17,047 bases of DNA from NCBI GenBank assembly GCA_946887345.1, contig CAMPKR010000013.1, positions 1 to 17,047 of the forward strand, written 5' to 3'. Origin of the DNA: an uncultured Bacteroidota bacterium (GTDB taxonomy: Bacteria; Bacteroidota; Bacteroidia; Chitinophagales; Chitinophagaceae). The notes under the pieces were generated by a model that did not search any database, had not been told where the DNA came from, and was given only the letters and a program-made list of their open reading frames with translations. The translations under genes and the position numbers were made by a program. Positions 1 to 7,494 of this stretch are shown in pieces (the stretch's first letter is position 1; the number at the start of each line of letters is the position of its first letter).

Positions 1-1
1 G

Positions 2-55
2 TCTTCCACCGACCAATTGTTAATGGAGATAAGAGACGAGCTAAAAAAGAAGTAG
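2..55 (+). CDS. mscL: Large-conductance mechanosensitive channel, C-terminal end (partial)
   Basis: Only the last 17 codons and a TAG stop (53-55) lie in the window. The peptide ends in LLMEIRDELKKK, which closely resembles the conserved cytoplasmic C-terminal helix of MscL (LLTEIRDLL followed by basic residues). MscL is a small inner-membrane pentameric channel that opens under membrane tension to release solutes during osmotic downshock. The identification rests on this short tail alone. A competing frame (1-66) is also open, but its peptide resembles nothing I know. The GGGP synthase begins 65 bases downstream on the same strand, so co-transcription is possible. Confidence 0.5.
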   Translation, partial: SSTDQLLMEIRDELKKK

Positions 56-98
56 TATTAACATAATTCCACGATAATTTCTGCATTTTTGTAGTAGA

Positions 99-124
99 AA
101 GAATGGCTTAGATCTAAGAATGGC
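99..124. repeat. 9-bp direct repeat flanking a palindrome at a start codon
   Basis: AAGAATGGC occurs at 99-107 and again at 116-124. The second copy contains the start codon of the GGGP synthase. Between and overlapping them is the perfect 12-bp palindrome CTTAGATCTAAG (107-118). The first copy carries its own ATG (103), followed directly by GCT TAG, a two-codon reading frame. The pattern is directly visible. Any role as an operator or decoy start is inference. Confidence 0.5.
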
Positions 125-881
125 GACAGGAAGTATATATCAGCAGCTGACGGACCTGAAAAAGAAAGGTAAAAGCGGTTTTGCCGTATTGGTTGACCCC
201 GATAAGGTGGCCCCCTCAGATATGCAATATCTTGCCGAGTTGTGCAACGATGCGGGGGTTGATTTCCTGCTCATGGGTGGCAGCCTGGTAGTAGATCATC
301 AGCTAGACGCCTGTATACAGCGCTTTAAGGCGGATAGCGACATCCCTGTTATTCTTTTCCCGGGTAGTCCGGCACAGGTAACGCCCTATGCTGACGCTCT
401 TTTGTATCTGTCTCTTATTTCAGGTCGCAATCCTGAATTGCTCATAGGTCAGCACGTTATTTCCGCTCCTGCTGTAAAAGCCAGCGGGCTGGAAGTGATC
501 TCTACAGGCTATATGGTAATAGATGGCGGCGTTCCCACTACTGTTTCTTATATCAGTCATGCTTCTCCCATACCGGCCAATAAGCCCGATATAGCTCTCT
601 GCACGGCCTGGGCGGGTGAACTTCAGGGTAAGCATATTATCTATATGGATGCGGGCAGTGGTGCCCGGAATCCTATCTCTACTGAGATGATACACAAGGT
701 GAGCAGCCACATCGATATCCCCCTGTTTGTTGGTGGTGGTATTCAAACCCCTGATAAGGTTTGGGCTAATTGCCAGGCAGGTGCCCAGGTAGTAGTTGTA
801 GGAAATGCCATAGAGCGCGATCCAATGTTAATAAAAGAGCTGGCACAGGCTACCAGGGTTCAATCGGTTCCACAGGATTAA
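120..881 (+). CDS. Geranylgeranylglyceryl-phosphate synthase (bacterial group II, PcrB/GGGPS family)
   Basis: This TIM-barrel prenyltransferase is expected to join a polyprenyl diphosphate (geranylgeranyl diphosphate in characterised relatives) to sn-glycerol-1-phosphate, making the ether bond of archaeal-type lipids. The 253-residue length fits the family. Visible motifs are the N-terminal substrate-binding LVDPDKV (24-30), GGS (53-55), the STGYMVIDGG stretch (128-137), DAGSGA (177-182) and the phosphate-binding GGGIQTPDKV (205-214), then VGNAIE near the C-terminus. There is no signal peptide, so the protein is cytosolic or membrane-associated. The start ATG gives the normal family N-terminus. 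The gene converges on the AsmA-like gene, and the two overlap by four bases (TTAA, 878-881). Bacteroidota commonly carry this family, but the lipid product in them is less well defined than in archaea. Confidence 0.9.
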   Translation: MATGSIYQQLTDLKKKGKSGFAVLVDPDKVAPSDMQYLAELCNDAGVDFLLMGGSLVVDHQLDACIQRFKADSDIPVILFPGSPAQVTPYADALLYLSLISGRNPELLIGQHVISAPAVKASGLEVISTGYMVIDGGVPTTVSYISHASPIPANKPDIALCTAWAGELQGKHIIYMDAGSGARNPISTEMIHKVSSHIDIPLFVGGGIQTPDKVWANCQAGAQVVVVGNAIERDPMLIKELAQATRVQSVPQD

Positions 882-3391
882 TTACTTTCTTTATTCTTTC
901 GCTTAAAGAGGCGAAGCTTTTTCTTTTCAGCTTTTTCAGCCTGTCGCTGTTCCTGCCTCTCTTGTTTTTCTTTACGGTTCCATTTTATTTTCACTTTGCC
1001 ATCCTCTCCGTCCACAGCACGTAGGTGCAGCACAAGTCCTTTCATTTGCCGCTCGGCCTTCAGGCTATCGTCCCAAACCAATTCGTCTTTCTTTGGGTTA
1101 CGTAGCGGAACGTCCACAAGGATATCTGTTCCGGGACCAATGGCGTACACGCCTTCTACCTTAGCATTCAGTGCACTACTTTCTATTAACATAGGGTGGA
1201 TGTATATCTTGTCGCCTTTTACGTCCAGCGTGTTCTCCAGATCGCTGAAGGTGATGTATTCCAACCTGCGCTTGCGGAAGATAAACTTGCCTACGTTCAG
1301 CAGGGGTTCAAAATTTACAAGCGCACCATCCTTTAGGTTGAAATTAAGACTGCCGTGCAGAGATCGCGACACCAAATCACCATTGTCTTTAATATTCCCC
1401 GATATTTTAGCTTTCGCGAAAAAACGTCCTTTAATGTTTTTGGAACTTATCGTTGTTTGTCCGAAGTTTTCAAATGCATCCAGGAAATCATTAATGTGCA
1501 CATTGTTGATGTTCGCATCAATATCTATATGGTTAACAGGTCCTCCCTGGTTCATATTGGCATTCACCAGTATCTTCCCATCTGCGTGGTTCACGGATAC
1601 ATTTTTCAGATTTATTCCTTTCTGTGCCATGGTCACGTCAGCATTTATGTTGTCTGCCCTGAACTTACGATAGATCACTTTATCTATATGCAGTAGCATG
1701 TGTACACTGCTTTGCTCCAGTACATTGTCCAGTTGTCTTGAAATACGGCTTACTTGTGCGGAGCTATTGCCGCTGCGAACCCTTTTTACGCTTCTCCTGT
1801 TGCTGATAAGGCTCCTGAATTCGTTGAGATTAACCAGGCTACTCCTGATGTTCCAATCCAGCACTATTTTTTCCGGGGCCCTGTAATAAAGGTTGAAGAA
1901 ATCTTTTAGGCTGCCGCTCATGTATAGCGTTGTGCTTCCGCTTTGCAGCTTAGCATCGTTCACAAATACATCATGTCCCCTGAAAAGCAAGGTAATATTG
2001 CTGTTGGTAAAGCCGAGTGAGCGTGGCACATAAGTCATCGCTGCATTCTTTATTTGTATAAAGCCGTTGATATACGAAGGTGTCGTGTCTTGCGGATTTA
2101 ACGTACCCCTGTACCTCAGGTTCATGTCAGCCATGCCATCTTTTACCTGGAATGACCCGTCGTCTCCCAACAGGGGCGTAAGTTTGCTCAGGTTAAATGT
2201 AGATCTGAACCTTCCTTCCAGTGTAGGCTGAATCAGGTTTGTCACTTCCAGTGAATCAGCGTTGAAAGGTATATCATAGTATTTTCCTTTCATCCCAACT
2301 ACCTCAATACGGGAGTTTTTATCATTATGTCCCATTATGGGATTGGCCTCATTGGTATATTTGCCCTTAAAGCTCGCTTCTGTAATTTTTCCCCCGGGAA
2401 CAATGAACGTATTGTCTTCCACCTCCCAATTCACTTTTACCAGGGGAGTATCCCTAAACTTCATTTTCCCTTTTATTATGGCTGATAACTTTAAAGGGTC
2501 TGTCAGGTCCATCATCTTTAGGTTCCGGGAAATGTTAGGAGAAACAAGTGCTATTGCATTCTTGTATAAGATGCCCCCTGATCTGAGATTTACCTCAAAT
2601 GTCGTTGGTTTCTCTTTTAGGTAGAACTTCGCACCAAGGTCCAGTTCATCCTTGTCGATGGTTATTTCCTGCATCGGCACGGTTAAGATTTCGGTAGCAT
2701 CTTCGTAGCTGAACGACAAATTTGCATCCAGAGTTTTGTTCTTTAGAAAGCTGCCGGATTTTATATTGAAAGCGAAATCTTTTATTAATGTATACGCGCT
2801 GGCAGTGGCTTCCCAGCCAGTAGCCGTATAGTTGAAAGAGCCCTTAAGTTTCTTTAGGTCAAGTTGAAAGAATTTGAATTTAGTCTTATTTTCAAAAACA
2901 AAGTTGATGTCTTTGAAATTAAAGTCGGTTATGCGGGGTTGGCCTTTCTTTTCATCCTCTGTGCGTTCTTTCCGTCTCTTGAATATCTGTGTATTACTAT
3001 ATCCCGTGCTATCTGTGAACAGGTATATCTCACCATCCTCTATGCTTAGCTCCCGGATACGTGGTTTTCCCCGCACAATGGAGAAGGCGTTTACTGACAC
3101 ATAGATGTTCTTTGCTTTAAGCAGGTCATGACGATGCTTACTCCAAAGATTGTCCCTCAAAAGCACGTTCTTGAGTTCAATAGAGACGCCCGGAAAGCCT
3201 CTTATCAGCGTGGGCTCCATGCTTTCTATCGTTAGTTTCCCGTCTATATTCTCGTTCAGTTGCTCAGTAATTTCCTTAAGAACTGTTTTTTTATTCAGGT
3301 TTACATACACCGCTATGCCCAGCCACAGGATCACTACAAGCGCTAGTACACAAGCAGAAATTTTCAGGAATAGCTTCAGCCAGCGAGACAT
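878..3391 (-). CDS. AsmA-like family protein (envelope, probable lipid-transfer or biogenesis role)
   Basis: The 837-residue protein has a short N-terminus, one membrane helix at about residues 7-28, and a long periplasmic region rich in beta strands, as in AsmA/TamB-like bridge proteins. The segment after the helix (LNENIDGKLTIESMEPTLI, then FPGVSIELKNVLL) is a typical AsmA N-terminal domain. A second conserved block near residues 620-790 (repeated DIDANINNVHI- and GSLNFNLKDGAL-type strands, then MLIESSALNAKVEGVY) matches the AsmA C-terminal region. The last 30 or so residues are strongly basic (KEKQERQEQRQAEKAEKKK and onward). Relatives in Proteobacteria affect outer-membrane assembly and phospholipid transport. 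The substrate here is unknown. The gene is divergent from the broken DUF4421 gene across 105 bases. Confidence 0.85.
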   Translation of the reverse strand: MSRWLKLFLKISACVLALVVILWLGIAVYVNLNKKTVLKEITEQLNENIDGKLTIESMEPTLIRGFPGVSIELKNVLLRDNLWSKHRHDLLKAKNIYVSVNAFSIVRGKPRIRELSIEDGEIYLFTDSTGYSNTQIFKRRKERTEDEKKGQPRITDFNFKDINFVFENKTKFKFFQLDLKKLKGSFNYTATGWEATASAYTLIKDFAFNIKSGSFLKNKTLDANLSFSYEDATEILTVPMQEITIDKDELDLGAKFYLKEKPTTFEVNLRSGGILYKNAIALVSPNISRNLKMMDLTDPLKLSAIIKGKMKFRDTPLVKVNWEVEDNTFIVPGGKITEASFKGKYTNEANPIMGHNDKNSRIEVVGMKGKYYDIPFNADSLEVTNLIQPTLEGRFRSTFNLSKLTPLLGDDGSFQVKDGMADMNLRYRGTLNPQDTTPSYINGFIQIKNAAMTYVPRSLGFTNSNITLLFRGHDVFVNDAKLQSGSTTLYMSGSLKDFFNLYYRAPEKIVLDWNIRSSLVNLNEFRSLISNRRSVKRVRSGNSSAQVSRISRQLDNVLEQSSVHMLLHIDKVIYRKFRADNINADVTMAQKGINLKNVSVNHADGKILVNANMNQGGPVNHIDIDANINNVHINDFLDAFENFGQTTISSKNIKGRFFAKAKISGNIKDNGDLVSRSLHGSLNFNLKDGALVNFEPLLNVGKFIFRKRRLEYITFSDLENTLDVKGDKIYIHPMLIESSALNAKVEGVYAIGPGTDILVDVPLRNPKKDELVWDDSLKAERQMKGLVLHLRAVDGEDGKVKIKWNRKEKQERQEQRQAEKAEKKKLRLFKRKNKESN

Positions 3392-3448
3392 CTTTAATTT
3401 TAATATCCTAAATGATATTGATAATCAGGTTAATTTAAAAGAAACAAA

Positions 3449-3479
3449 ATTGTGCCATCTTTTGAATTTGGTACGTTTT
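3449..3479 (+). promoter_or_regulatory. Bacteroidota-type promoter for the DUF4421 gene
   Basis: ATTG (3449-3452) and TACGTTTT (3472-3479) are separated by 19 bases. They resemble the -33 TTG/TTTG and -7 TAnnTTTG elements of the primary sigma factor in Bacteroidota, with the last base of the -7 element mismatched. Initiation near 3485 would leave a leader of about a dozen bases before the ATG at 3497. Predicted from sequence only. Confidence 0.45.
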
Positions 3480-3496
3480 TAGTGCATATCACTTAG

Positions 3497-4601
3497 ATGG
3501 GTCTATTTCGGCGATTTAAATTACCAGGGTTTCTTTTTGTAATGCTGTGGTCGCTCGGGGCAAAGGCGCAGGTGGAAGTGGTGAAGACTCCTTTTTCCTG
3601 GCTAAATGTGCGTAATGATAAGCGCTATATCGAAGACCATACAAAAGACCTCACCATTCGTTTTTTCGGTACCAACAAATTTTCAGGCTATGTTATCGGT
3701 CACAACGGCAATGCTGAAAAGCTGCCCTACAGCAGCAACGACTATGTGAATCTTGGTCTTGGTTTTAGTTGGCGCTTTATAGGTATGAACCTGGGTTTTA
3801 AGATCCCCTTCCAGGACAATGATCGTTTTGGCAGGACAAAAACATTCGATCTACAGTCATTCCTTTATTTCCGCAAACTACAGTTGGATATATGCACAGG
3901 CGCACAATGGCCTGCACGTTTCGCAACCCGGCAAACTATACAGGCTGGAGGAAGAAAATGTCTTTCCCTATCGGGAGGATATGCGTACGAGGAACTTTGG
4001 GGTAAATGGCCAGTATATTTTCAACAATCGCCGCTTCTCCTATCGCGCCGCTTTCCTTCAGAACGAATACCAGAAAAAAAGCGCCGGTTCTTTTATGCTG
4101 GGTGGTTCACTGTACTACTTTCGTGCTGCAGGCGATTCGGCCATTATACCCAGTGACGTGATATATGGAGCTCCTTTCTGGCGTGAGAATTTTGATAGAA
4201 CAAATGTCATTTCACTTTCGGTTAACGCAGGATACGCTTATACGCTCGTGTTGTATAGACATTTCTTTATTACCGGCTCTATTGCCGCAGGACCGGGCAT
4301 TAATTATACCAACCGCAGGGGCGGCTCCCCCGATAGAATGGATGCAGGCATCGACTACCAGTTAAACGGCACGCTTCGGGTAGCGGTAGGTTACAACTCA
4401 CCTGAATACTTCGCAGGTCTCCAGTACATCAGGCTTACTAACAGAAATGGCATGGCTGCCCCAGCCGGCTGGCAGCAATTTGAGACAGGTAGTCTCAGGG
4501 TCACCCTGGCACGCCGCATCAAGCTCAATAAGAAAATGGAAAGCAGGGTACTCAAGGCTATAGAAGATGTCGCCGATGAGGTAGAAGAAGTCATCCGTTA
4601 G
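3497..4601 (+). pseudogene. DUF4421 family outer-membrane beta-barrel protein, disrupted by a frameshift near 3888-3893
   Basis: The reading frame from ATG 3497 encodes a signal peptide (LPGFLFVMLWSLGAKAQ) and an N-terminal half with DUF4421-like features (YIEDHTKDLTIRFFGTNKFSGY, then VNLGLGFSWRFIGMNLGFKIPF and KTFDLQSFLYFRKLQLD). It then continues as unrelated sequence to a stop at 4156. The matching C-terminal half is in the next frame and runs to the TAG at 4599-4601 (YAQAHNGLHV, FPYREDMRTRNFGVNGQYIFNN, and later barrel strands). Adding one TA unit to ATATAT at 3888-3893 would join the halves as LQLDIYAQAHNGLHV and give about 368 residues, a reasonable barrel length. The C-terminal frame has its first ATG at 3819, but that start lacks a signal peptide. 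The cause may be a real 2-bp deletion, phase variation or a sequencing error. The protein would sit in the outer membrane; its function is unknown. Confidence 0.75.
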
Positions 4602-4972
4602 GCCCTGCCTCCACTGAGTCGTGCTGCTTTTTCTATTGTAGTTTCCACCTGGTCTATAGTAAAAGGCTTAGTGATAAAACAATCGGCTCCTGCCCGTTTT
4701 GCCTCATCTCTTATTTCCGGGTTCGATGTACACATAATGATGGGTATGTTCGCATAGGGGCTTTTCTTCAGCTGCCGTGCTACTTCTACGCCGGTCATCT
4801 CAGGCATCCAGTGGTCAAGGAGTATCACATCAGGTTGTGTTTCTGATATTGTGTTCATCACGTTTTTGCTATTCTGCAGGGTATATACTTTATGCCCGTG
4901 TTTCCCAAGTATGGCACTGCATAAAAACAGTATATCCGGTTCGTCATCAATCCATAAAATTTTCATCTTCAA
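4598..4972 (-). CDS. Single-domain response regulator (CheY-like receiver)
   Basis: The 124 residues are one receiver domain with no output domain. The acidic pair D9-D10 (WIDDEPD), the phosphoacceptor D53 (ILLDHWMPEMTG), the switch T82 (IIMCTSN) and K102 (ITKPF) are all present, so phosphorylation should be possible. Such stand-alone receivers act by protein-protein contact or as phosphorelay intermediates. No histidine kinase lies in the window, so the partner is unknown. A second ATG two codons in (4966) is an alternative start. The stop overlaps that of the convergent DUF4421 gene by four bases (TTAG). Confidence 0.88.
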   Translation of the reverse strand: MKMKILWIDDEPDILFLCSAILGKHGHKVYTLQNSKNVMNTISETQPDVILLDHWMPEMTGVEVARQLKKSPYANIPIIMCTSNPEIRDEAKRAGADCFITKPFTIDQVETTIEKAARLSGGRA

Positions 4973-5000
4973 TCCTTTATCCGTTCCTCTATATAAGAAT

Positions 5001-5049
5001 AAAAAGGTATGCCAAGGCGTGGAGACTCCCTGTTAAAGTTCTCTTGGCA
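5001..5049 (-). terminator. Possible intrinsic terminator after the 5058-5768 barrel gene
   Basis: Read on the minus strand, TGCCAAG (5043-5049) can pair with CTTGGCA (5010-5016) across a loop of 26 bases, and a run of five T follows four bases after the stem (plus-strand AAAAA at 5001-5005). It lies just past the stop of the minus-strand barrel gene. The long loop and the offset T-run make this a weak call. Confidence 0.35.
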
Positions 5050-5057
5050 CTAACGTC

Positions 5058-5768
5058 TTACCTGGAAAAGTTTCTGAACAAGTACATCAGGTGCAGGGAG
5101 CACGTAGTAGCGTACTGGTCGCCCGCGCCCACTGAAGGATGCACCCGGTAGGCATCTCTTATAGGTACTATGGAGCTTTGGTAGCGAATGTTGAGATACA
5201 GCTTCTTATTGATGTGCAAAGCACCGCCTACTATGTAGTCGAAACTGTTCTTGTTGAAGTAGAATAGCTCCTGGTTCACATTGATGGCATTAGGCGAGGT
5301 GTACAGGTTTTCCTTGGAGTTCAGGTACCGGGAATAGGACGCTCCAAAACTGATATGACACCATGGGTATTTGTTCTGAAAGATGTGGAACAACACAGGC
5401 AGCTCCGCATAGCTCAGTCGCAACTGGTACTTTTCTATGTAAGTACCCCAGTAAGCCGATTCCGCATTTCGCACTCCTGTGCAGCCTCTTTTTGTGTATA
5501 GTATTTCCGAGTTTACCCAAAAATTTGGCGCTAACCTGATGTAAACAGTAATCCCTGCTGTATAACCAATATTATGAAACCCCTGGTAGAAATCGTGGCG
5601 GATACTTCCTGTATTGCCTCCCACAATCAGACCCGCTACAAATGGATTGTCGAAAGTACCCAATTGCAGAGTATCCGGAAGATATATCGCATCATCCTCA
5701 TCATCCTGTGCAAGCGCAGGAAAACTCAGGCATAACAATGCCACAAGACACCAACGTAGAGGACTCAT
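5058..5768 (-). CDS. Outer-membrane beta-barrel protein (PorT-like type), function unknown
   Basis: The 236-residue protein begins with a clear signal peptide (RWCLVALLCLSFPALAQ) and an acidic mature N-terminus (DDEDD). It continues as alternating amphipathic strands rich in aromatic residues and glycine (GLIVGGNTGSI, YTAGITVYIRLAPNFWVNSEILYTKRG, YQLRLSYAELPVLFHIF, HISFGASYSRYLNS, FDYIVGGALHINKKLYLNIRYQSS, TTCSLHLMYLF). The order (a strand with glycines, a 'SEILYTKRG' strand, then 'LSYAELPVLF') is typical of PorT-like barrels in Bacteroidota. It ends in LMYLFRNFSR, with the penultimate aromatic strand expected of an outer-membrane barrel. The ligand or role cannot be read from sequence. Confidence 0.75.
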   Translation of the reverse strand: MSPLRWCLVALLCLSFPALAQDDEDDAIYLPDTLQLGTFDNPFVAGLIVGGNTGSIRHDFYQGFHNIGYTAGITVYIRLAPNFWVNSEILYTKRGCTGVRNAESAYWGTYIEKYQLRLSYAELPVLFHIFQNKYPWCHISFGASYSRYLNSKENLYTSPNAINVNQELFYFNKNSFDYIVGGALHINKKLYLNIRYQSSIVPIRDAYRVHPSVGAGDQYATTCSLHLMYLFRNFSR

Positions 5769-5860
5769 AAAAGAGATTAACGTGTAAAAGATACAAAATA
5801 TTATTTGCTATATGTGCAGCTGCTTTCTTATTAACATAATATCCCCTTAGGCATTTTGCC

Positions 5861-5892
5861 ATTGACAATGGCTCACCCAACAACTACATTTG
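5861..5892 (+). promoter_or_regulatory. Bacteroidota-type promoter with a perfect -7 TAnnTTTG element
   Basis: ATTG (5861-5864) and TACATTTG (5885-5892) are separated by 20 bases, a good match to the -33 and -7 elements of Bacteroidota. The ATG at 5898 starts five bases after the -7 element, so the transcript is probably leaderless or nearly so. This favours 5898 over the ATG at 5856, which lies upstream of this promoter. Confidence 0.6.
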
Positions 5893-5897
5893 CGCTT

Positions 5898-6431
5898 ATG
5901 AAAAAGTTTCTGATAGTACTCGGTCTTTTAGCGGTGAATACTGGCTATGCTCAAATAGTAGATTCTACTTATTATGGACAGATAAAAGCAGGTATGCTGA
6001 AGTCGGAGTACGACCAGCGCATTAGTGAAACAAGAGTGCGCATTATGAATGACGAATATGTGCTCATCCCATCGTTCCATAGGAATGAAGAATTGACGGA
6101 ACTGGATATTGAAAGCGCGCCGGAGGCACTCAGCGACTTTAGCATTATCGAAAAGAAAATGCTTTCCCTTTACGAGGTGATATCTACCAAATACGGCCGC
6201 GCTAATACGCTGGCGCTCATCAATGAACCGGGCGCTATTGCTGATGGCAACACCCAGGCTATCAGTTCATGGGATATTGGCCTGAAGCATATAAGCATTG
6301 GGGCTCGCAGGGAAGGCGGTAAATACATAGCTGTCTGTAACATTTACATTAAAGGATACGATGAAAAACTCACCGACCGTGACAATGCAAGGGAGCAAAA
6401 AGCACGAGTACAGGCAGGCACTAAATTCTAG
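5898..6431 (+). CDS. Secreted protein of unknown function
   Basis: I do not recognise this 177-residue protein. It has a signal peptide (MKKFLIVLGLLAVNTGYAQ, cleavage likely after GYA). The mature part is charged and mixed alpha/beta, with no lipobox cysteine and no repeats, so it is probably periplasmic or exported. Features are MLKSEYDQRISETRVRIM, a central helix IIEKKMLSLYEVISTKYG, a strand pair around AISSWDIGLKHISIGARR and YIAVCNIYIKGY, and a basic C-terminus. An ATG 42 bases upstream (5856) would add residues that bury the signal peptide and lies before the predicted promoter, so I reject it. The stop is 23 bases before the nucleoid-associated gene, and the two may be co-transcribed. 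Confidence 0.7.
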   Translation: MKKFLIVLGLLAVNTGYAQIVDSTYYGQIKAGMLKSEYDQRISETRVRIMNDEYVLIPSFHRNEELTELDIESAPEALSDFSIIEKKMLSLYEVISTKYGRANTLALINEPGAIADGNTQAISSWDIGLKHISIGARREGGKYIAVCNIYIKGYDEKLTDRDNAREQKARVQAGTKF

Positions 6432-6454
6432 GCTTGCAATAAAAAATTGACATT

Positions 6455-7492
6455 ATGGATATGAGCAATGCTGTGCTGGAGAAGATATCCGTGCACTCAA
6501 TAGGAAATAAAGGCACAGGACAGGAAATGAAGGCTTCTAAGAAGCCTTTATCTTTAAGTGCCTAGGAGAAAAAATACCTTTCTGAGGCCTTTTTGGGACG
6601 ATTTAATATTGATCAGGACAAGTACTCCTTTTACCATCCTTCCTCTCTTCAATACAACGAGATCTTCAATTACTGTCTTGAAATGATGAGCGACGAGCTT
6701 CCTTTTCATAAAGGAACGGTGCAGGTTGCCAAACATCTGTATGAAAGCTCTACCCATCCTAAGATAAAAGAAGGTGAACTATATGTGTGCTATTTCAGCA
6801 ATTGCCTCATAAATAACAAACCCCACGATGCAATAGGCATCTACAAAACAGAAACAAAAAGCCGCTTCCTCGACCTGGACATCGAGTCCGATTTCGACCT
6901 CAATATGCGCGAAGGTGTAGAGCTGAGCAAAATGGACAAGGGTGCGCTGGTACTGTCATCAAATGCTGAGGAAGGCTTTGACGTTCTTGTCTTCGACAAC
7001 AATAGGGGAGACGAAGCCATCTTCTGGACGGAAACATTTCTCAGCATAGTGCCGCAGGCTACAGAATACTACAATACCAACCAGGTAATGAATGTAGCCC
7101 GCCAATTCATAGAAAAGCAAATTCCGCAGGAATACGAAGTAGGCAAAAAGGAACAAATAGATTATCTCAACCGCTCACTTGAGTATTTCCGCTCCAACGA
7201 AGAATTTGACAAGAAGCATTTTGAGAAACAAGTCTTCGGCGATGGTGGCATGATCAGATCATATCGCAACTTTGAGCAAAGCTACTCTGAGGAAAATGCT
7301 ATTGATTTCGCTGATAATTTTGCCATCTCCACCCAGGCTTTGAAGAAGCAGGCAAGGGTCTACAAAAGCGTACTGAAACTGGATAAGAATTTTCACGTTT
7401 ACATCCACGGCAATACCGACCTGATAGAAAAAGGTTATGACCGGAATGTAGGCAAGAATTACTACAAGATTTACTTCGACGAAGAGCTCTAA
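6455..7492 (+). pseudogene. Nucleoid-associated protein (YejK/NdpA-like family), interrupted by an in-frame amber codon
   Basis: From ATG 6455 the frame encodes MDMSNAVLEKISVHSIGNK and then KASKKPLSLSA, which resembles the conserved N-terminus of the family. It meets TAG at 6563-6565 (codon 37) and continues in the same frame to 7492. The rest also fits (VAKHLYESSTHPKIKEGELYVCYF, ELSKMDKGALVL, a DNNRGDEAIFW segment and a C-terminal KNYYKIYFDEEL). Total length counting the amber is 345 codons, the family's normal size, so this looks like one recent base change rather than decay. A shorter product could start at TTG 6593, with GAGG five bases upstream, but it would lack the conserved first 46 residues. 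Family members bind the nucleoid; their exact role in Bacteroidota is not known. The gene ends two bases before the convergent rhomboid gene. Confidence 0.8.
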
Positions 7493-7494
7493 GC

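Noticed and set aside
1..66. Open frame 1 ending at TAA 64-66 as the tail of the preceding gene
   Set aside because: The peptide resembles nothing recognisable, whereas frame 2 gives an MscL-like C-terminal helix.
996..1673. Long open frame on the plus strand inside the AsmA-like gene
   Set aside because: It is antisense to a well-supported gene, has cysteine- and serine-rich low-quality composition, and lacks any family resemblance.
3497..4156. 219-residue frame as a complete protein
   Set aside because: After residue 132 the translation loses the beta-barrel pattern and becomes arginine- and proline-rich; the true continuation is in the next frame.
5856..5897. Upstream ATG extension of the secreted 177-residue protein
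   Set aside because: It would bury the signal peptide and precede the -7 element at 5885-5892.
6563..6565. TAG reassigned to an amino acid in this organism
   Set aside because: TAG is the normal terminal stop of at least five other genes in the window (at 4599-4601, 6429-6431, 13049-13051, 14323-14325 and 15115-15117).
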